Assembly (NCBI RefSeq): GCF_029867415.1
Contig: NW_026705418.1
Span: 620,001-684,000, forward strand
Length of the DNA: 64,000 nt
Reading direction: 5' to 3'
From: Vicia villosa
Taxonomy: Eukaryota > Streptophyta > Magnoliopsida > Fabales > Fabaceae
Position numbers and translations under genes: made by a program. This document shows, piece after piece, positions 34,701 to 46,117 of the stretch. Positions within the stretch are counted from its first letter, which is position 1; every line of letters starts with the position of its first letter. The notes under the pieces were generated by a model that worked only from the letters and a program-made list of their open reading frames with translations, was not told the origin of the DNA and did not search any database.

Positions 34701-35231
34701 GGTGTTGTGTGATGTAAAGCAGCGAGATTTTTGGTTGAAAATTTTAGGGATGAAGGTATGGTGAGTGTATTGAAGGTTCGGTTCTGAGTTGATGAAGAGG
34801 TTGGGGTGAGATTGAGTGTACTTCTGAGTTGCTGTTGGTTCTTTGGTAGAGTTTTGAGAGGTATTCTCTTAGATTTTTTTTGTAGCTGTCTCTAGGGTTT
34901 TTTCCGTTGGGTTTCCTCCTCTTTTAGCTGAGTTTCTGTTCTGATTTTATAGAGGAATTGAGGGGATTTTTGGGGGGAAATAGGGACGAATTCGAACTTA
35001 TTTGGTGAACTGATTCAATGCCTTTTGTTATGCAGGCTTTGTGTTGCCAATTTAGTGTAATTTTTGGACAGAAGTGGTGGAGCAGAGTGCAGGCTTTGAC
35101 AACAAGAGGAGCAGCAAAGGATGCAGGTTTTTGGATTGATTATGGAGATAGCAGGCTTGGATAGTGATGCAGCATCGAAAGTAGCAGGGAGATGTGCAAA
35201 AAAGACAAAACAAATACCTATTTTTTTTTAA

Positions 35232-35629
35232 GGCTTAATTGCAATTTTAGTCCCCCTATTATCTTTTTTCTTGGGTTTTGGTCCCCCTATTTTAAAATCC
35301 GGAATTTTAGTCCCTATATTTTAGTTTTTTTTAGGATTTTGGCCCCCCTGCAAATTCGAAGGCAGTTTTAAATGAAAATGACGCTCATATTAATGATGTG
35401 TTAGTGTCAGTTCAACATTGAAATGTTAAAAAAAACTAATTTTATTTAAGATTGATGTTAAACATGTCATCAATGTGAGTTCCATTTCATTCAAAATTAC
35501 CTTCAAATTTGCAAGGGGACCAAAATCCTTAAAAAACTAAAATAAAGGGACTAAAATTCCAGATTTTAAAATAGAGGGACCAAAACCCAAAAAAATGAAT
35601 AATAGAGGGACCAAAATTACAATTAAGTC
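35232..35629. mobile_element. Mutator-type MITE with long terminal inverted repeats
   Basis: 398 bp. The left end GGCTTAATTGCAATTTTAG and the right end (reverse complement GACTTAATTGTAATTTTGG) form inverted repeats of about 170 bp each, rich in GGTCCC(T/C)CTATT motifs. A perfect 9-bp target duplication TTTTTTTAA flanks it (35223-35231 and 35630-35638), the length made by Mutator-like transposases. It encodes nothing, so it would need a transposase in trans. It sits in element B's LTR. Confidence 0.88.
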
Positions 35630-35891
35630 TTTTTTTAATTGTATTATATGTAAAAAAAAGTAACATTTAAAGAAAAGAAAATTATAAAATTCTATATTTT
35701 TTTGTATTATTTAGTGTAAAAACAAGTAAGTGGACTTATAAAAAAACAACTTGGGCCCAAACACACAAAGCCTTTTTTATTTGCAATTTTATTATCTTTT
35801 TTGTGATCTTTTCGAATTGAAGTATGAATATGATAAAATGTGACGCATCCAAATAGACAAAAATGCATAGGACAAAAATTGGGGTGCGACA

Positions 35892-36027
35892 GATGCCCCT
35901 ATTTAATTATCTCGAGCCAGATAACGTGAAAGACTTTGGTCTTCATGGTATCAATGGCTAAAGTTAATTAAATACAGAAAGACCCAAATTTTGTCCTTCC
36001 TATGCAAATGGAGTGCAATGCATGAAC
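35892..36027 (-). other. Element B internal 3' end with PPT
   Basis: Begins GATGCCCCTATTT, the complement of the PPT AAATAGGGGCATC identical to element A's. It then runs parallel to element A 784-880 up to the SIRE insertion point, with target duplication TGAAC (36023-36027). Confidence 0.8.
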
Positions 36028-37168
36028 TGTTAGAACAAGATTTATTCTGATCAATATTCTTAGTTTTGATGATAACAAGCATATGAATTTTGTATGAGAT
36101 AATGTGGTACTCTAATACTATGCAATTTCCATTTCAGGAATTATATAAAGAGTATGCACAAAATCAGCGCAAGAAGCACTGACTCAGAAGGTTCAGCATG
36201 CAACATCAGAACATGGTCTGGCAAGACATCAGAAGATGGTCAAGCAGAATCAGAACATGGGTCTATGGAAGCATCAAAAGAACTTGAGATCAGAAGCAGA
36301 AGCACTGAAGTTCTCATGGTATCACGCTCAAAAGCACTTCAAGGTCAGAAGACAAGAAGATGCTCTGCACCAAGCTGTTTGACTCTGATGACATTCAAAC
36401 GTTGTTTACACAAACATCAGATCAGAAGCAAGTACTAGACTGGCAGGCTACTCTGACTGACAAAAGGAACGTTAGAAGCTATTAAAGGCAACGTCAGTAG
36501 ACACAGCGGAAACAAGGCTCGAGGTAGTTGACAAAAGAGTGAAACATTAAATGCAATGCTGTACGGAATACGCAAAGCATTAAATGCTCCCAACGGTCAT
36601 CTTCTCAAGTGCCTATAAATATGAAGTTCTGATGAGAAGCAAGGTTACAACTTACGAACTCTGAACCAACTTGCACAAACGCTGTTCAAATTCAAAAGCT
36701 CTCAAACTTCATCATCAAGCTCACTACATTGCTGTTGTAATATCTTAGTGAGATTTAAGCTTAAACTTAAGAGAAAATCACAGTTGTGATAATAGCTTTA
36801 TAAGAAGCATTGTAACTCTTAAAAGAATTTATTTACATTAAGTTGTAAGAACTAGAGTGATCAGGTTGTTGATCAGTATACTCTAGCAAGTCTTAGAAGT
36901 TGTCTAAGCAGTTTGTTCCTAGAGTGATCAGGTTGTGATCAGGATACTCTAGAAGACTTAGCAGTTGTCTAAGTGGAAAACCATTATAATCAAGTTTGAT
37001 TAGTGGATTAAATCCTCAGGTGAGGTAAATCACTCCAAGGGGGTGGACTGGAGTAGTTTAGTTAACAACGAACTAGGATAAAAATCATTGTGCAAATTGT
37101 TTTTATCTTACAAGTTTTAAAGCTACACTTATTCAAACCCCCCTTTCTAAGTGTTTTTCTATCCTTCA
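36028..37168 (+). repeat. SIRE 5' LTR
   Basis: Starts TGTTAGAACAAG, ends TATCCTTCA. Near the 3' end are two tandem stem-loops: CTAGAGT...ACTCTAG at 36852-36886 and again at 36919-36952, each enclosing TGATCA motifs. Each is followed by a smaller one, CTTAGA-AGTTG-TCTAAG (36892-36908) and CTTAG...CTAAG (36957-36973). Both LTRs keep them. Confidence 0.94.
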
Positions 37169-37169
37169 A

Positions 37170-37182
37170 TTGGCATCAGAGC
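37170..37182 (+). other. SIRE primer binding site
   Basis: TTGGCATCAGAGC one base after the LTR, one mismatch from the usual initiator tRNA-Met site TTGGTATCAGAGC. Confidence 0.82.
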
Positions 37183-37254
37183 GCCGGTTCTAAGGTGCAA
37201 GCACTTAACTGTGTTTAGAAAAGATTCAGGAAGAGAAAAACGCTTCAGTAAAAG

Positions 37255-39115
37255 ATGGCTGGTGAAATTCCAACAAACACACCTACATCTACATTTGGCT
37301 CTGCTGAGCAATACAATGGAAATAGTAACAATGGTTATACTAGACCACCAGTATTTGATGGTGAAAACTTTGAATACTGGAAAGATAAACTGGAAAGTTA
37401 CTTCCTTGGTCTAGATTGTGACTTATGGGATCTTCTGGTGGATGGTTACAAACATCCAGTGAATGCTACTGGCGTAAGGCTTACAAGACAAGAAATGAAT
37501 GATGATCAAAAGAAACTTTTCAAAAATCATCATAAATGTAGGACAGTTTTGCTGAATGCTATCTCTCATGCTAAGTATGAGAAGATATCTAACAGGGAAA
37601 CTGCCCATGATATATATGAGTCATTGAAAAATGACCCATGAAGGAAATGCTCAAGTCAAGGAGACCAAAGCTCTTGCTCTAATCCAGAAATATGAAGCCT
37701 TCAAGATGGAGGACGATGAAGATATTGAGAAGATGTTCTCAAGATTTCAAACGCTAACTGCTGGATTAAGAGTTCTGGACAAAGGTTACACCAAGGTTGA
37801 TCATGTAAAGAAGATCATCAGAAGCTTACCCAAAAGATGGGGTCCAATGGTGACTGCATTCAAGATTGCAAAGAATCTGAATGAGGTTTCTTTGGAAGAG
37901 CTAATCAGTGCCTTGAGAAGCCATGAGATAGAGCTGGATGCAAATGAGCCTCATAAGAAAGGAAAGTCTATTGCATTAAAATCAAATATTAAAAAATACA
38001 CTAACGCTTTTCAGGCTGAAGAAGTAGATTCTGAAGAATCAGAATCAGAAGAAGAAGATGAACTGTCCATGATCTCCAGAAGGGTAAACCAACTCTGGAA
38101 GAGCAAACAAAGGAAGTTCAAAAGCTTCAGAAGTTCAAAGAAGTTTGAACGACGAGAATCTTCTGGTGGCAGAAGATTTGACAAGAAGAAGGTCGTCTGC
38201 TAAGAGTGCAATGAGCCTGGACACTTCAAGAATGAATGTCCAAAACTTCAGAAGGAGAATCCCAAGAAGAAGTTTCATAAGAAGAAAGGTCTTATGGCAA
38301 CATGGGATGATTCTGAATCATAATCAGAATCAGACTCTGAAGGAGAGCAAGCCAACTTTGCACTAATGGCTACAGTGGATGATGGATCAAAATCTACATC
38401 AGAATCAGATTCTGAAGAGGTATTTTCTGAACCATCTAGAGAAGAGTTAGTTTCCAGTTTAACTGAACTTCTGGAACTCAAGGCTCATCTTAGTATCAAA
38501 TACAAAAAGCTGAAAAGCAATTTGAATTTGAAACTAAGAAGCTGGAAGTGGAATATTCTGAACTGAAGGAAAAAGTTTTAAAATTATCCAAAGATAGTGG
38601 ATCTCCTTCTGAATCCGAAAAATCCATTCCTAGTCTCAATCATATTCTGAAAGAATATGACTCGAGCTTCAAAAAGTTCCTATCTAGAAGTATTGGCAGA
38701 AGTCATTTTGCTTCTATGATATATGGTGTTTCTGGAAACAAAAGGTTTGGTTTTGGCTATGAGGGTGATACCTCACATAAATTTGAACCTGTTGATGATT
38801 TGAAAATCACATACAAGCCATTGTATGATCAGTTCAAATACGGCCACTCACATGATATCAAGCTCACATCACATGCACAGAGTTTTAACACAACACACAC
38901 CAAGAAGCATGTGACACAACCTAAAAGATATCATGCTGACAAACCCAAAGAATATCATGTTGTTCCTCCTGTCACTTATCATGCTAAACCCAAGTTCAAT
39001 CAGAACTTGAGGAAAACTAACAAGAAAGGACCCAATAAATTGTGGGTACCTAAGGAGAAGATAATTTCTGTTGTAGATATCCTTAGCAGCAAAGAAGGCA
39101 AAGCACAAAATGTCA
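37255..39115 (+). pseudogene. gag: SIRE gag, broken by frameshifts and stops
   Basis: Structural protein of the copia particle. The ATG at 37255 opens a frame (PPVFDGENFEYWKDKLESYF) that shifts at an A-run near 37630; 37631-38203 continues the gag core (LIQKYEAFKMEDDEDIEKMF). The zinc knuckle follows, but a TAA (38201-38203) replaces the residue after its first Cys, leaving ECNEPGHFKNEC downstream. The Ser/Glu-rich and coiled-coil C-terminal part (38366-39115) is spread over two frames. At least two frameshifts and two stops mean no full protein is made from this copy. Confidence 0.88.
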
Positions 39116-40461
39116 TGGTACCTGGACTCTGGGTGCTCGCGACACATGACGGGAAGAAGGTCTATGTTCCAAGACCTGGTGCTTAAGTCTGGTGGAGAAG
39201 TCAAGTTTGGAGGAGATCAGAAGGGCAAGATTATTGGCTCTGGAACCATAAGTATTGGTAACTCTCTTCCATAACTAATGTACTTCTTGTAGAAGGATTA
39301 GCGAATAACTTATTGTCCATAAGTCAATTAAGTGACAATGGTTATGACATAATCTTCAATCAAAAGTCTTGCAAGGCTGTAAGTCAGAAGGATGGCTAAA
39401 TCCTATTTACAGGCAAGAGAAAGAACAACATTTATAAGATTGATCTTTCTGATCTTGAGAAGCAGAAGGTGACTTGCCTTATGTCTGTTTCTGAAGAGCA
39501 ATGGGTCTGGCACAGAAAATTAGGACATGCTAGTTTGAGAAAGATTTCTCAGATTAACAAACTAAATCTGGTCAGAGGTCTCCCAAATCTGAAATATAAA
39601 TCAGATGCTCTTTGTGAAGCATGTCAGAAGGGCAAGTTCTCCAAACCTGCATTCAAATCTAAGAATGTTGTTTCTTCCTCAAGGCCGTTAGAACTTATGC
39701 ATATTGATCTGTTTGGACCAGTCAAAACAGCATCTGTTAGAGGGAAGAAATATGGATTAGTCATCATAGATGATTATAGCCGCTGGACATAGGTAAAGTT
39801 CTTAAAACACAAGGATGAGTCTCATTCAGTGTTCTTTGAATTCTGCACTCAGATCCAATCTGAGAAGGAGTGCAAAATCATAAAGGTCAGAAGTGATCAT
39901 GGTGGCGAGTTTGAGAACAGATTCTTTGAGGAGTTCTTCAAAGAAAATGGTATTGCCCATGATTTCTCTTGCCCTAGAACTCCACAGCAAAATGGAGTTG
40001 TAGAGCGAAAGAATATGACTCTGCAAGAAATGGCCAGAACCATGATCAATGAGACCAATATGGCTAAGCACTTCTGGGCAGAAGCAATAAACACTGCATG
40101 TTATATTCAGAATAGAATCTCTATAAGACCTATTCTAAATAAGACTCCTTATGAATTGTGGAAGAACAGAAAGCCCAACATTTCGTATTTTCATCCGTTT
40201 GGATGTGTATGTTTTATTCTGAATACTAAAGATCATCTTGGAAAGTTTGATTCTAAGGCACAAAAATGTTTTCTTCTTGGATATTCTGAACGCTCTAAAG
40301 GCTAGAAAGTATACAATACTGAGACATTAGTTGTAGAAGAATCAATCAATATCAGGTTTGATGATAAGCTTGGTCTTGAAAAGCCAAAGCAGTTTGAGAA
40401 TTTTGCAGATATAGATATTGACATATCAGAAGTTGTAGAACCAAGAAGCAAAGCTCCATAA
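39116..40461 (+). pseudogene. pol: SIRE protease and integrase, broken
   Basis: The protease active site WYLDSGCSRHM begins at 39116 in a frame different from its flanks (DSG at 39125-39133), so a shift lies just upstream. Integrase runs from 39469: HHCC (WHRKLGH ... CEACQKGK), then catalytic D in IIDDYSRWT, D in RSDHGGEF and E in NGVVERKN. In-frame stops occur near 39399 and at 39790-39792, 40303-40305 and 40459-40461. Domain order is normal for copia (integrase before RT). Confidence 0.9.
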
Positions 40462-42204
40462 GCTGAAAGTCTAAGAAGCAAAGAATCAGAAGATCAAGTT
40501 GCTGCATCTTTAGAGAATCTCAGAATTTCTGAAGAGCCAACAATCAGAAGATCTTCTAGACTCACCTCTGCTCACTCAGAAGATGTGATCCTTGGAAAGA
40601 AAGATGATCCCATCAGAACAAGAGCATTCCTTAAGAACAATGCAGAATGTCAATTAGGTCTTGTTTGTTTGATCGAGCCAACTTCTGTTGATCAAGCTCT
40701 AGAAGATCCAGACTGGATAATTGCCATGCAAGAAGAACTAAATCAATTTACAAGGAATGATGTATGGGATTTGGTTCCTAGACCTAAAGGATTCAACATC
40801 ATTGGTACAAAGTGGGTGTTCAGAAACAAGCTCAGTGAGAAGGGAGATGTGGTAAGAAACAAAGCCAGACTGGTGGCTCAGGGATATAGTCAGCAAGAAG
40901 GGATTGACTATACAGAAACCTTTGCACCAGTGGCCAGGTTAGAATCTATTCGCTTATTGATTTCTTTTGCCACTCAACATAACATCACTCTGTATCAGAT
41001 GGATGTTAAGAGTGCCTTCTTAAATGGCTATATAGATGAGGAAGTCTATGTCCACCAACCTCCTGGTTTTGAAGACACTAAGTCTCCAGAATATGTTTTC
41101 AAACTTAAGAAATCATTGTATGGATTGAAGCAAGCTCCCAGAGCTTGGTATGAAAGATTAAGTTCTTTCCTTTTGGACAATGGTTTCACTAGAGGTCAAG
41201 TGGATACGACTCTTTTCTGTAAAACATCTAAGAAGGATATTTTAATTTGTCAAATTTATGTTGATGATATTATCTTTGGAACATCTAATGCTTCACTTGG
41301 AAAGGAGTTTGCTAAGTCTATGCAGGCTGAATTTGAAATGAGTATGATGGGTGAACTCAAGTATTTCCTTGGGATTCAAATCAACCAAACTTCTGATGGA
41401 ACTTATGTTCATCAAATGAAGTATGTTAAAGAACTTCTGAAGAAGTTTAATCTTTCTGAAAGCAAAGAAGCCAAAACTCCTATGCATCCAACATGTGTTC
41501 TAGGTAAGGATGAGGTAAGTAAGAAGGTATATCAGAAGTTGTACAGAGGTATGATTGGATCTCTTCTATACTTAACTGCTTCTAGACCTGACATTCTATT
41601 CAGTGTTTGTTTGTGTGCTAGATTCCAATTAGATCCTAGAGAATCTCACTTAACTGCTGTTAAGAGATTTCTGAGGTATCTGAAAGGTACTACTAATGTT
41701 GGTTTAGTCTACATAAGATCTAAAGAATACAACCTAGTAGGATTCTGTGATGCTGACTATGCTGGAGATAGAATTGAAAGAAAGAGTACTTCTGGAAGTT
41801 CTCAATTCCTTGGAAGTCATTTGATCTCCTGGTACAGCAAGAAGCAAGCTACCATAGCGCTCTCAACAACAGAAGCAGAATATGTTGCTGCTGCTGGGTG
41901 TAGCACACAAATGCTCTGGATGAAGAGTCAGCTAGAAGATTATCAGATATATGAGAGTAACATTCCTATTTTTTATGATAATACTTCTGCTATATGTTTA
42001 TCTAAGAATCCTATCTTACATTCAAAAGCTAAACATATTGAGATTAAACATCATTTTATGAGGGACTATGTTCAGAAGGGTGTTCTTTCTTTGAACTTTG
42101 TGGATACAGACCATCAATGGGCTGATATCTTTACAAAACCCCTTGCTGAAGATAGGTTTAAGTTCATTATGAAGAATATCAGTATGGACTTATGCCCAGA
42201 ATGA
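40462..42204 (+). CDS. pol: SIRE reverse transcriptase-RNase H, open
   Basis: An open frame with a first Met at 40585 (539 residues); it really is the end of the gag-pol polyprotein, isolated by the stop at 40459. RT motifs: NKARLVAQGYSQQEGIDYTETF, MDVKSAFLNGYIDEEVYV, YGLKQAPRAWYE and the catalytic YVDD in IYVDDIIFG. RNase H motifs: GFCDADYAGDRIERKSTSG, STTEAEYVAAAGC and KAKHIEIKHHFMRD. The sequence is complete to a C-terminal SMDLCPE and stop. This part is intact although everything upstream is broken. Confidence 0.92.
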   Translation, partial: AESLRSKESEDQVAASLENLRISEEPTIRRSSRLTSAHSEDVILGKKDDPIRTRAFLKNNAECQLGLVCLIEPTSVDQALEDPDWIIAMQEELNQFTRNDVWDLVPRPKGFNIIGTKWVFRNKLSEKGDVVRNKARLVAQGYSQQEGIDYTETFAPVARLESIRLLISFATQHNITLYQMDVKSAFLNGYIDEEVYVHQPPGFEDTKSPEYVFKLKKSLYGLKQAPRAWYERLSSFLLDNGFTRGQVDTTLFCKTSKKDILICQIYVDDIIFGTSNASLGKEFAKSMQAEFEMSMMGELKYFLGIQINQTSDGTYVHQMKYVKELLKKFNLSESKEAKTPMHPTCVLGKDEVSKKVYQKLYRGMIGSLLYLTASRPDILFSVCLCARFQLDPRESHLTAVKRFLRYLKGTTNVGLVYIRSKEYNLVGFCDADYAGDRIERKSTSGSSQFLGSHLISWYSKKQATIALSTTEAEYVAAAGCSTQMLWMKSQLEDYQIYESNIPIFYDNTSAICLSKNPILHSKAKHIEIKHHFMRDYVQKGVLSLNFVDTDHQWADIFTKPLAEDRFKFIMKNISMDLCPE

Positions 42205-42383
42205 GAAAATGAGAAGATCTGTGTATGAATAACTTCTGAAATGTGTTAGGACTAGGCAGCTATAAGAAGTTCTGATAATGATCAGTTAGAAGTTCTGATT
42301 ATGTTATTACTAACATTTCATTATCTAAGTTGATTCAGAAGCTCTTTTAAAGTAAAACAGCTGTCACCAGTCTTTCCAGAAAA

Positions 42384-42700
42384 TGAACACGTGTTCACCA
42401 TTTTTGGACAAGCATGCGTGCAGTTGAGGAGACGCCGCCCTAGGTAACTGTGCAAATCATTTCATTTTGTCACTTTATCTCTCCTAACGTCATTTCTCAT
42501 TAAATGCATATTGATGTCATGTTTTTCTGTAATCATTTCATTTAAACAGTTTTCTTTTTAGTTTATTTTCTTTCAAACCGTTTAAATAACCCGCTTCATC
42601 TTCATTTCATCTTTTTCACTCTCTCTCCATCTGTGCATCTCTTTCTCTGCATTCGTTCTTTCAAACCCTAGTTTGTGATCTGAAACCAAGCAACATCATC
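42384..42700 (+). promoter_or_regulatory. Candidate internal promoter before the env-like ORF
   Basis: Between pol and the env-like ATG are a perfect 14-bp palindrome TGAACACGTGTTCA (42384-42397) with a G-box core CACGTG, a TATA-like TTTAAATAA near 42582-42590, and a CT-rich leader (42600-42660) ending in AACCCTAG. This order matches a plant RNA polymerase II promoter and could give the env-like frame its own transcript. Confidence 0.45.
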
Positions 42701-45049
42701 ATGAATCCTTCCTCTCAACTGGTATACAACAAGCACAGATACGCTCCTCTGAAGACTTGCTCCATTCCTCAGTCAGAACTGGAAGTTCTCTGTGAGTCCT
42801 TAGTAGACTTTGAAAATTTGAAAGCATATGGTTTCAAACCTGATGCTAAGCTCATGGCACAGGGATGGTCAAACTATCTGACTATATTGGTTGGACCAAT
42901 TTACCCTGAACTGGTGAAAGATTTCTGGGTTCATGCAACCGTCACTCCAACCGCCATTATCTCCTTTGTGCTAGGGCATGAAGTTGTGATAACTGAGAAG
43001 TTAATCAGGAAGCTGTACCACTTAGACGATGAAGAAGGAGTCACTGGTCCTATTCCTGGCAGAGTTGATTGGTTCCAGGTTAAGAATCTGATTTCGTGTG
43101 TTACCGGTGTTGATTCAAGTAAAACTGGTACCTTGAAGCCGTTTTATCAAGTTTGGGCTGAGATTATTTTGGGCTCTCTTCATCACAGAAAGAGATCCTT
43201 CTCTTCATCTTACATCAGTCCTGACCACAAGTACACTCTCTTCTGCGTCGGAAGAAGAATTGAAATCAACATCTCCAACATCATTTTTGAGAATCTGAAG
43301 TTGGCTATTGAAGAGTCAAGAGATGACGAACGTGCAAAGTATCCTCATCTCCAAAGAAATGTTGTTCCTTTCGCCAGAATGATCTTAGACATTCTGATTG
43401 AAAGTGACCTGATGAACTCCCTAAGGACTATTAGAACACCTAACTTCTTTAGAGTCACTCGGGGTTCTATCTTCAATGGTCTAGACTTGCTGAGAATGGA
43501 ACTTGTCAAGGAAATAACTGCTGTTCCCTTTGACATTCAACCCAGAAGAATTCCTGTTGCAGGTTTCCCTACTTTGTTCCAAGCAGAACTTTGCCAGGCG
43601 GTTAAGCTCTATTTGGAAGCTTCTGTGAGAAATCAATCTTCTATTGATCCTGCATGGATTCGTGGAAGAGTGCTTCCTTCTCAAGTTGACCTCAAGAAGG
43701 AGGATAAGAAGAAGCGAGAGAAAAGGCTAAAGAGAAAGGCTGCAGAAGAAGCTGTCAAGAGAGAAACAAGGCAGAAGGTCACTTATGACCCTCTTAAGGT
43801 TAATTCCTTCGAGGCAATCAAAACAGGTAACTTCTCCAGGAAAGTGTACCAACCTCCACCTATCCAACCCTCTCCTTCTGAACCTCAAAACACCCTTACC
43901 TCTACAAATATCCCTCAGTCACCTCCTTCTGCACAAACTCCTACCCCCATATCACCTTTACCTAATAGCTTGTAAACACCATCATCTTCTCAAGTTCTCA
44001 ACCCTACCCCCATAACTACCATCCTTCCCACACCCACAGATATACCTTTCTCATCAACCCCCTTCATTGATATTTCATCCTCTTCAAACACTGCACCTCC
44101 ATCTTCTCTATCCCATCCCCTAACTATTAGAAAATCCAACCCTTACTGCCTTCTCTACCCTGACTACAAATTCACCTTCAACCAACCTGAACCTGAACCC
44201 CATATCTACCTGGAGTTGTTCAGAAATGAAGTGATTAGCAGGCTTGACCTTCTGAAGGATGCTTTCCTCAATGGTCTTGATGATGTTTCTACGAGAAACC
44301 TCTGGAGAAGCTTTCGCCAGGATTTTCAAGTAGGAGCTATGGGAGTACAGAAGAGACTAGTGGCTGCTGCCCCTGGTTATGCTGGTTATCTTCTGGAGGG
44401 TGATAATGGTATCTACTATCATGCCCTAAGAAACAGGGTCGCTGTAGAAGAGAAGAGATTTGTGGATGAGCTGGAAGAAGCAAGAATTGCTGCTGCAATG
44501 GAAGCTAACCCTTGCAGGGAGATTGTGGTCTGGAGACCTCAATATCCTGTTCTGCTCGGAGACTTCAGGACTCTCTTTGAATTTCTGAGGGAAAACCCTT
44601 CTGAGGAAGACCCAAGCTTGGTCATTCCAGAAGTTGTTGACCCACCAGAAGTTGAAGGTCCTTCTGCTCCTAGGAATCTTGCTGCCATTCTTCAGGCTCT
44701 TGAGAATGGAGATTCTGAGGTTCCTGCTGCAGAGTATGGAGATGCTTCTATGGAAGAAGCAGATGCTGAAGATCATGTTGCTGAAAGCATTCCTGTTGAG
44801 GAAAATCCTGCAAATGATCTGACTATGGAAGCTACGGATCAGCATGCCATCCCTCTAGAAAGAAGTTGTGAAGCTTCTTCTGATGAACCTTCTCGTCTTG
44901 CAAGGACTTTGGAAGTCATTTAGAAGAACCAGGATGAGCAGAGATCAATCAACGCTGAGTTTTGTGCTTTCATGGAAAGGCAGAATGAGAGCAACAATGG
45001 GATTCATGATATGCTGGCCAAGATCATGTCAAAGCTAGGGTCATCTTAG
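42701..45049 (+). pseudogene. SIRE env-like ORF, two nonsense codons
   Basis: One frame of 783 codons from the ATG at 42701 to TAG at 45047-45049, interrupted by TAA at 43973-43975 and TAG at 44921-44923. The N-terminal half is a folded-looking domain (LVKDFWVHATVTPTAIISFVLGH is part of it). A Lys/Arg-rich stretch follows (DLKKEDKKKREKRLKRKAAEE), then Pro/Ser/Thr-rich linkers, a second globular part (44190-44560) and a Glu-rich tail. Sireviruses carry a frame here called env-like; I see no clear signal peptide or convincing membrane anchor, so an envelope role is unproven. The function is unknown. Confidence 0.82.
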
Positions 45050-46117
45050 ATTGAGTCTTAGATTGTTTTCTTTTGCTGTGCTGCATCTGTTTTTCTTTGC
45101 ATCTTCCCTTGCCCTTCCTCTTGTACTTTTGAACCTTTTCTCCGTGCTTAATGAAAATTATCCTTTTTTAATTGTTTGTCTTTTTGTTTTTTCATCTGAA
45201 TCTTTTATGTTTTTGATGTTATGACAAAAAGGGGGAGAAAAATGTGATAAATGATCTGATTTATTTTATCAGTTGCTGGGAGAAAGGCTCCACAATTCTA
45301 ACAGAACTTGCAAATTTCTATGTCTTTGAGTGTTGTTTTGCAGGAATTGAAGATCCTCTTTAAAGCTCAACATGAGAAGCAAAGACATGGGGAAAAGCAA
45401 TTCTATAAAGAATTAAGCTCATGGAAATTGAAGCAAGTTAAGTGCTATAAAGCTTCAAGAATCAGAAGCAAGAAGGAAGAATGTTCTGATATTCTGATGA
45501 TAGAATATACTTTCATTCTTATTCTTTATATGTTCTGATGCATGTTTTTAGTTACAAAATATGCTCTGCAACATTATGTTTGTGTGCTCTGATACATAAT
45601 TCTATGTTCTGATTCATTCATCCTGACTTTTGTCGTTTAGTTTGTTCTGTAACATTTCAGGATGTAGAGATGCTCTGATGATGCTCTGGTACATTCAACA
45701 ATGTTCTGATACAATCTAGCATGCAATGACTCAAGAAGAAATTCAAGCTCTGAAGCTGTCCAATGGAAGCAAGAATCAGAAGCTATGAATATTCTGAAGA
45801 TCTAGGAAATTCAAGTTCTGAAGCTGTCCTATGGAAGTAAGAATCAGAAGATATGAATGTTCTGAAGATCTAAGCATATGTGAACGTCTCAACTGAAATA
45901 CTCAAGGAAGTCTTTTATTTATAAAACTCTTCTAGTATTTATTTCGGGGGGAGATTATTTATCTCAGGGGGAGATTGTTAATCTCAGGGGGAGACATATT
46001 CACACAATGTTTATATGCTTATGCTATAGCTGTGTAATTGTCTTTAGCCGTCTGATATTCTGATCGCAAATTCATATCATTTATGTATGTTTTTGTCATC
46101 ATCAAAAAGGGGGAGAT
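45050..46117 (+). other. SIRE 3' non-coding region with multiple PPT motifs
   Basis: No gene. It contains repeated GTTCTGAT and AGAATCAGAAGC motifs. GGGGGAGA-type purine tracts occur at 45231, 45946, 45967 and 45987, before the true PPT AAAAAGGGGGAGAT at 46104-46117. A multi-PPT arrangement is a documented feature of Sireviruses. Confidence 0.82.

Larger units (their letters stand above)
20980..35891 (-). repeat. Element B 3' LTR, split by nested elements
   Basis: Present as 20980-22758 and 34701-35891, with the insert 22759-34700 between. Minus-strand start TGTCGCACCCC at 35891, end ACCGCTACA at 20980. Compared with element A's LTR, the part equivalent to about 7330-8200 is missing at the insertion point, so roughly 0.9 kb was lost. 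A MITE (35232-35629) adds 398 bp. Confidence 0.87.
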
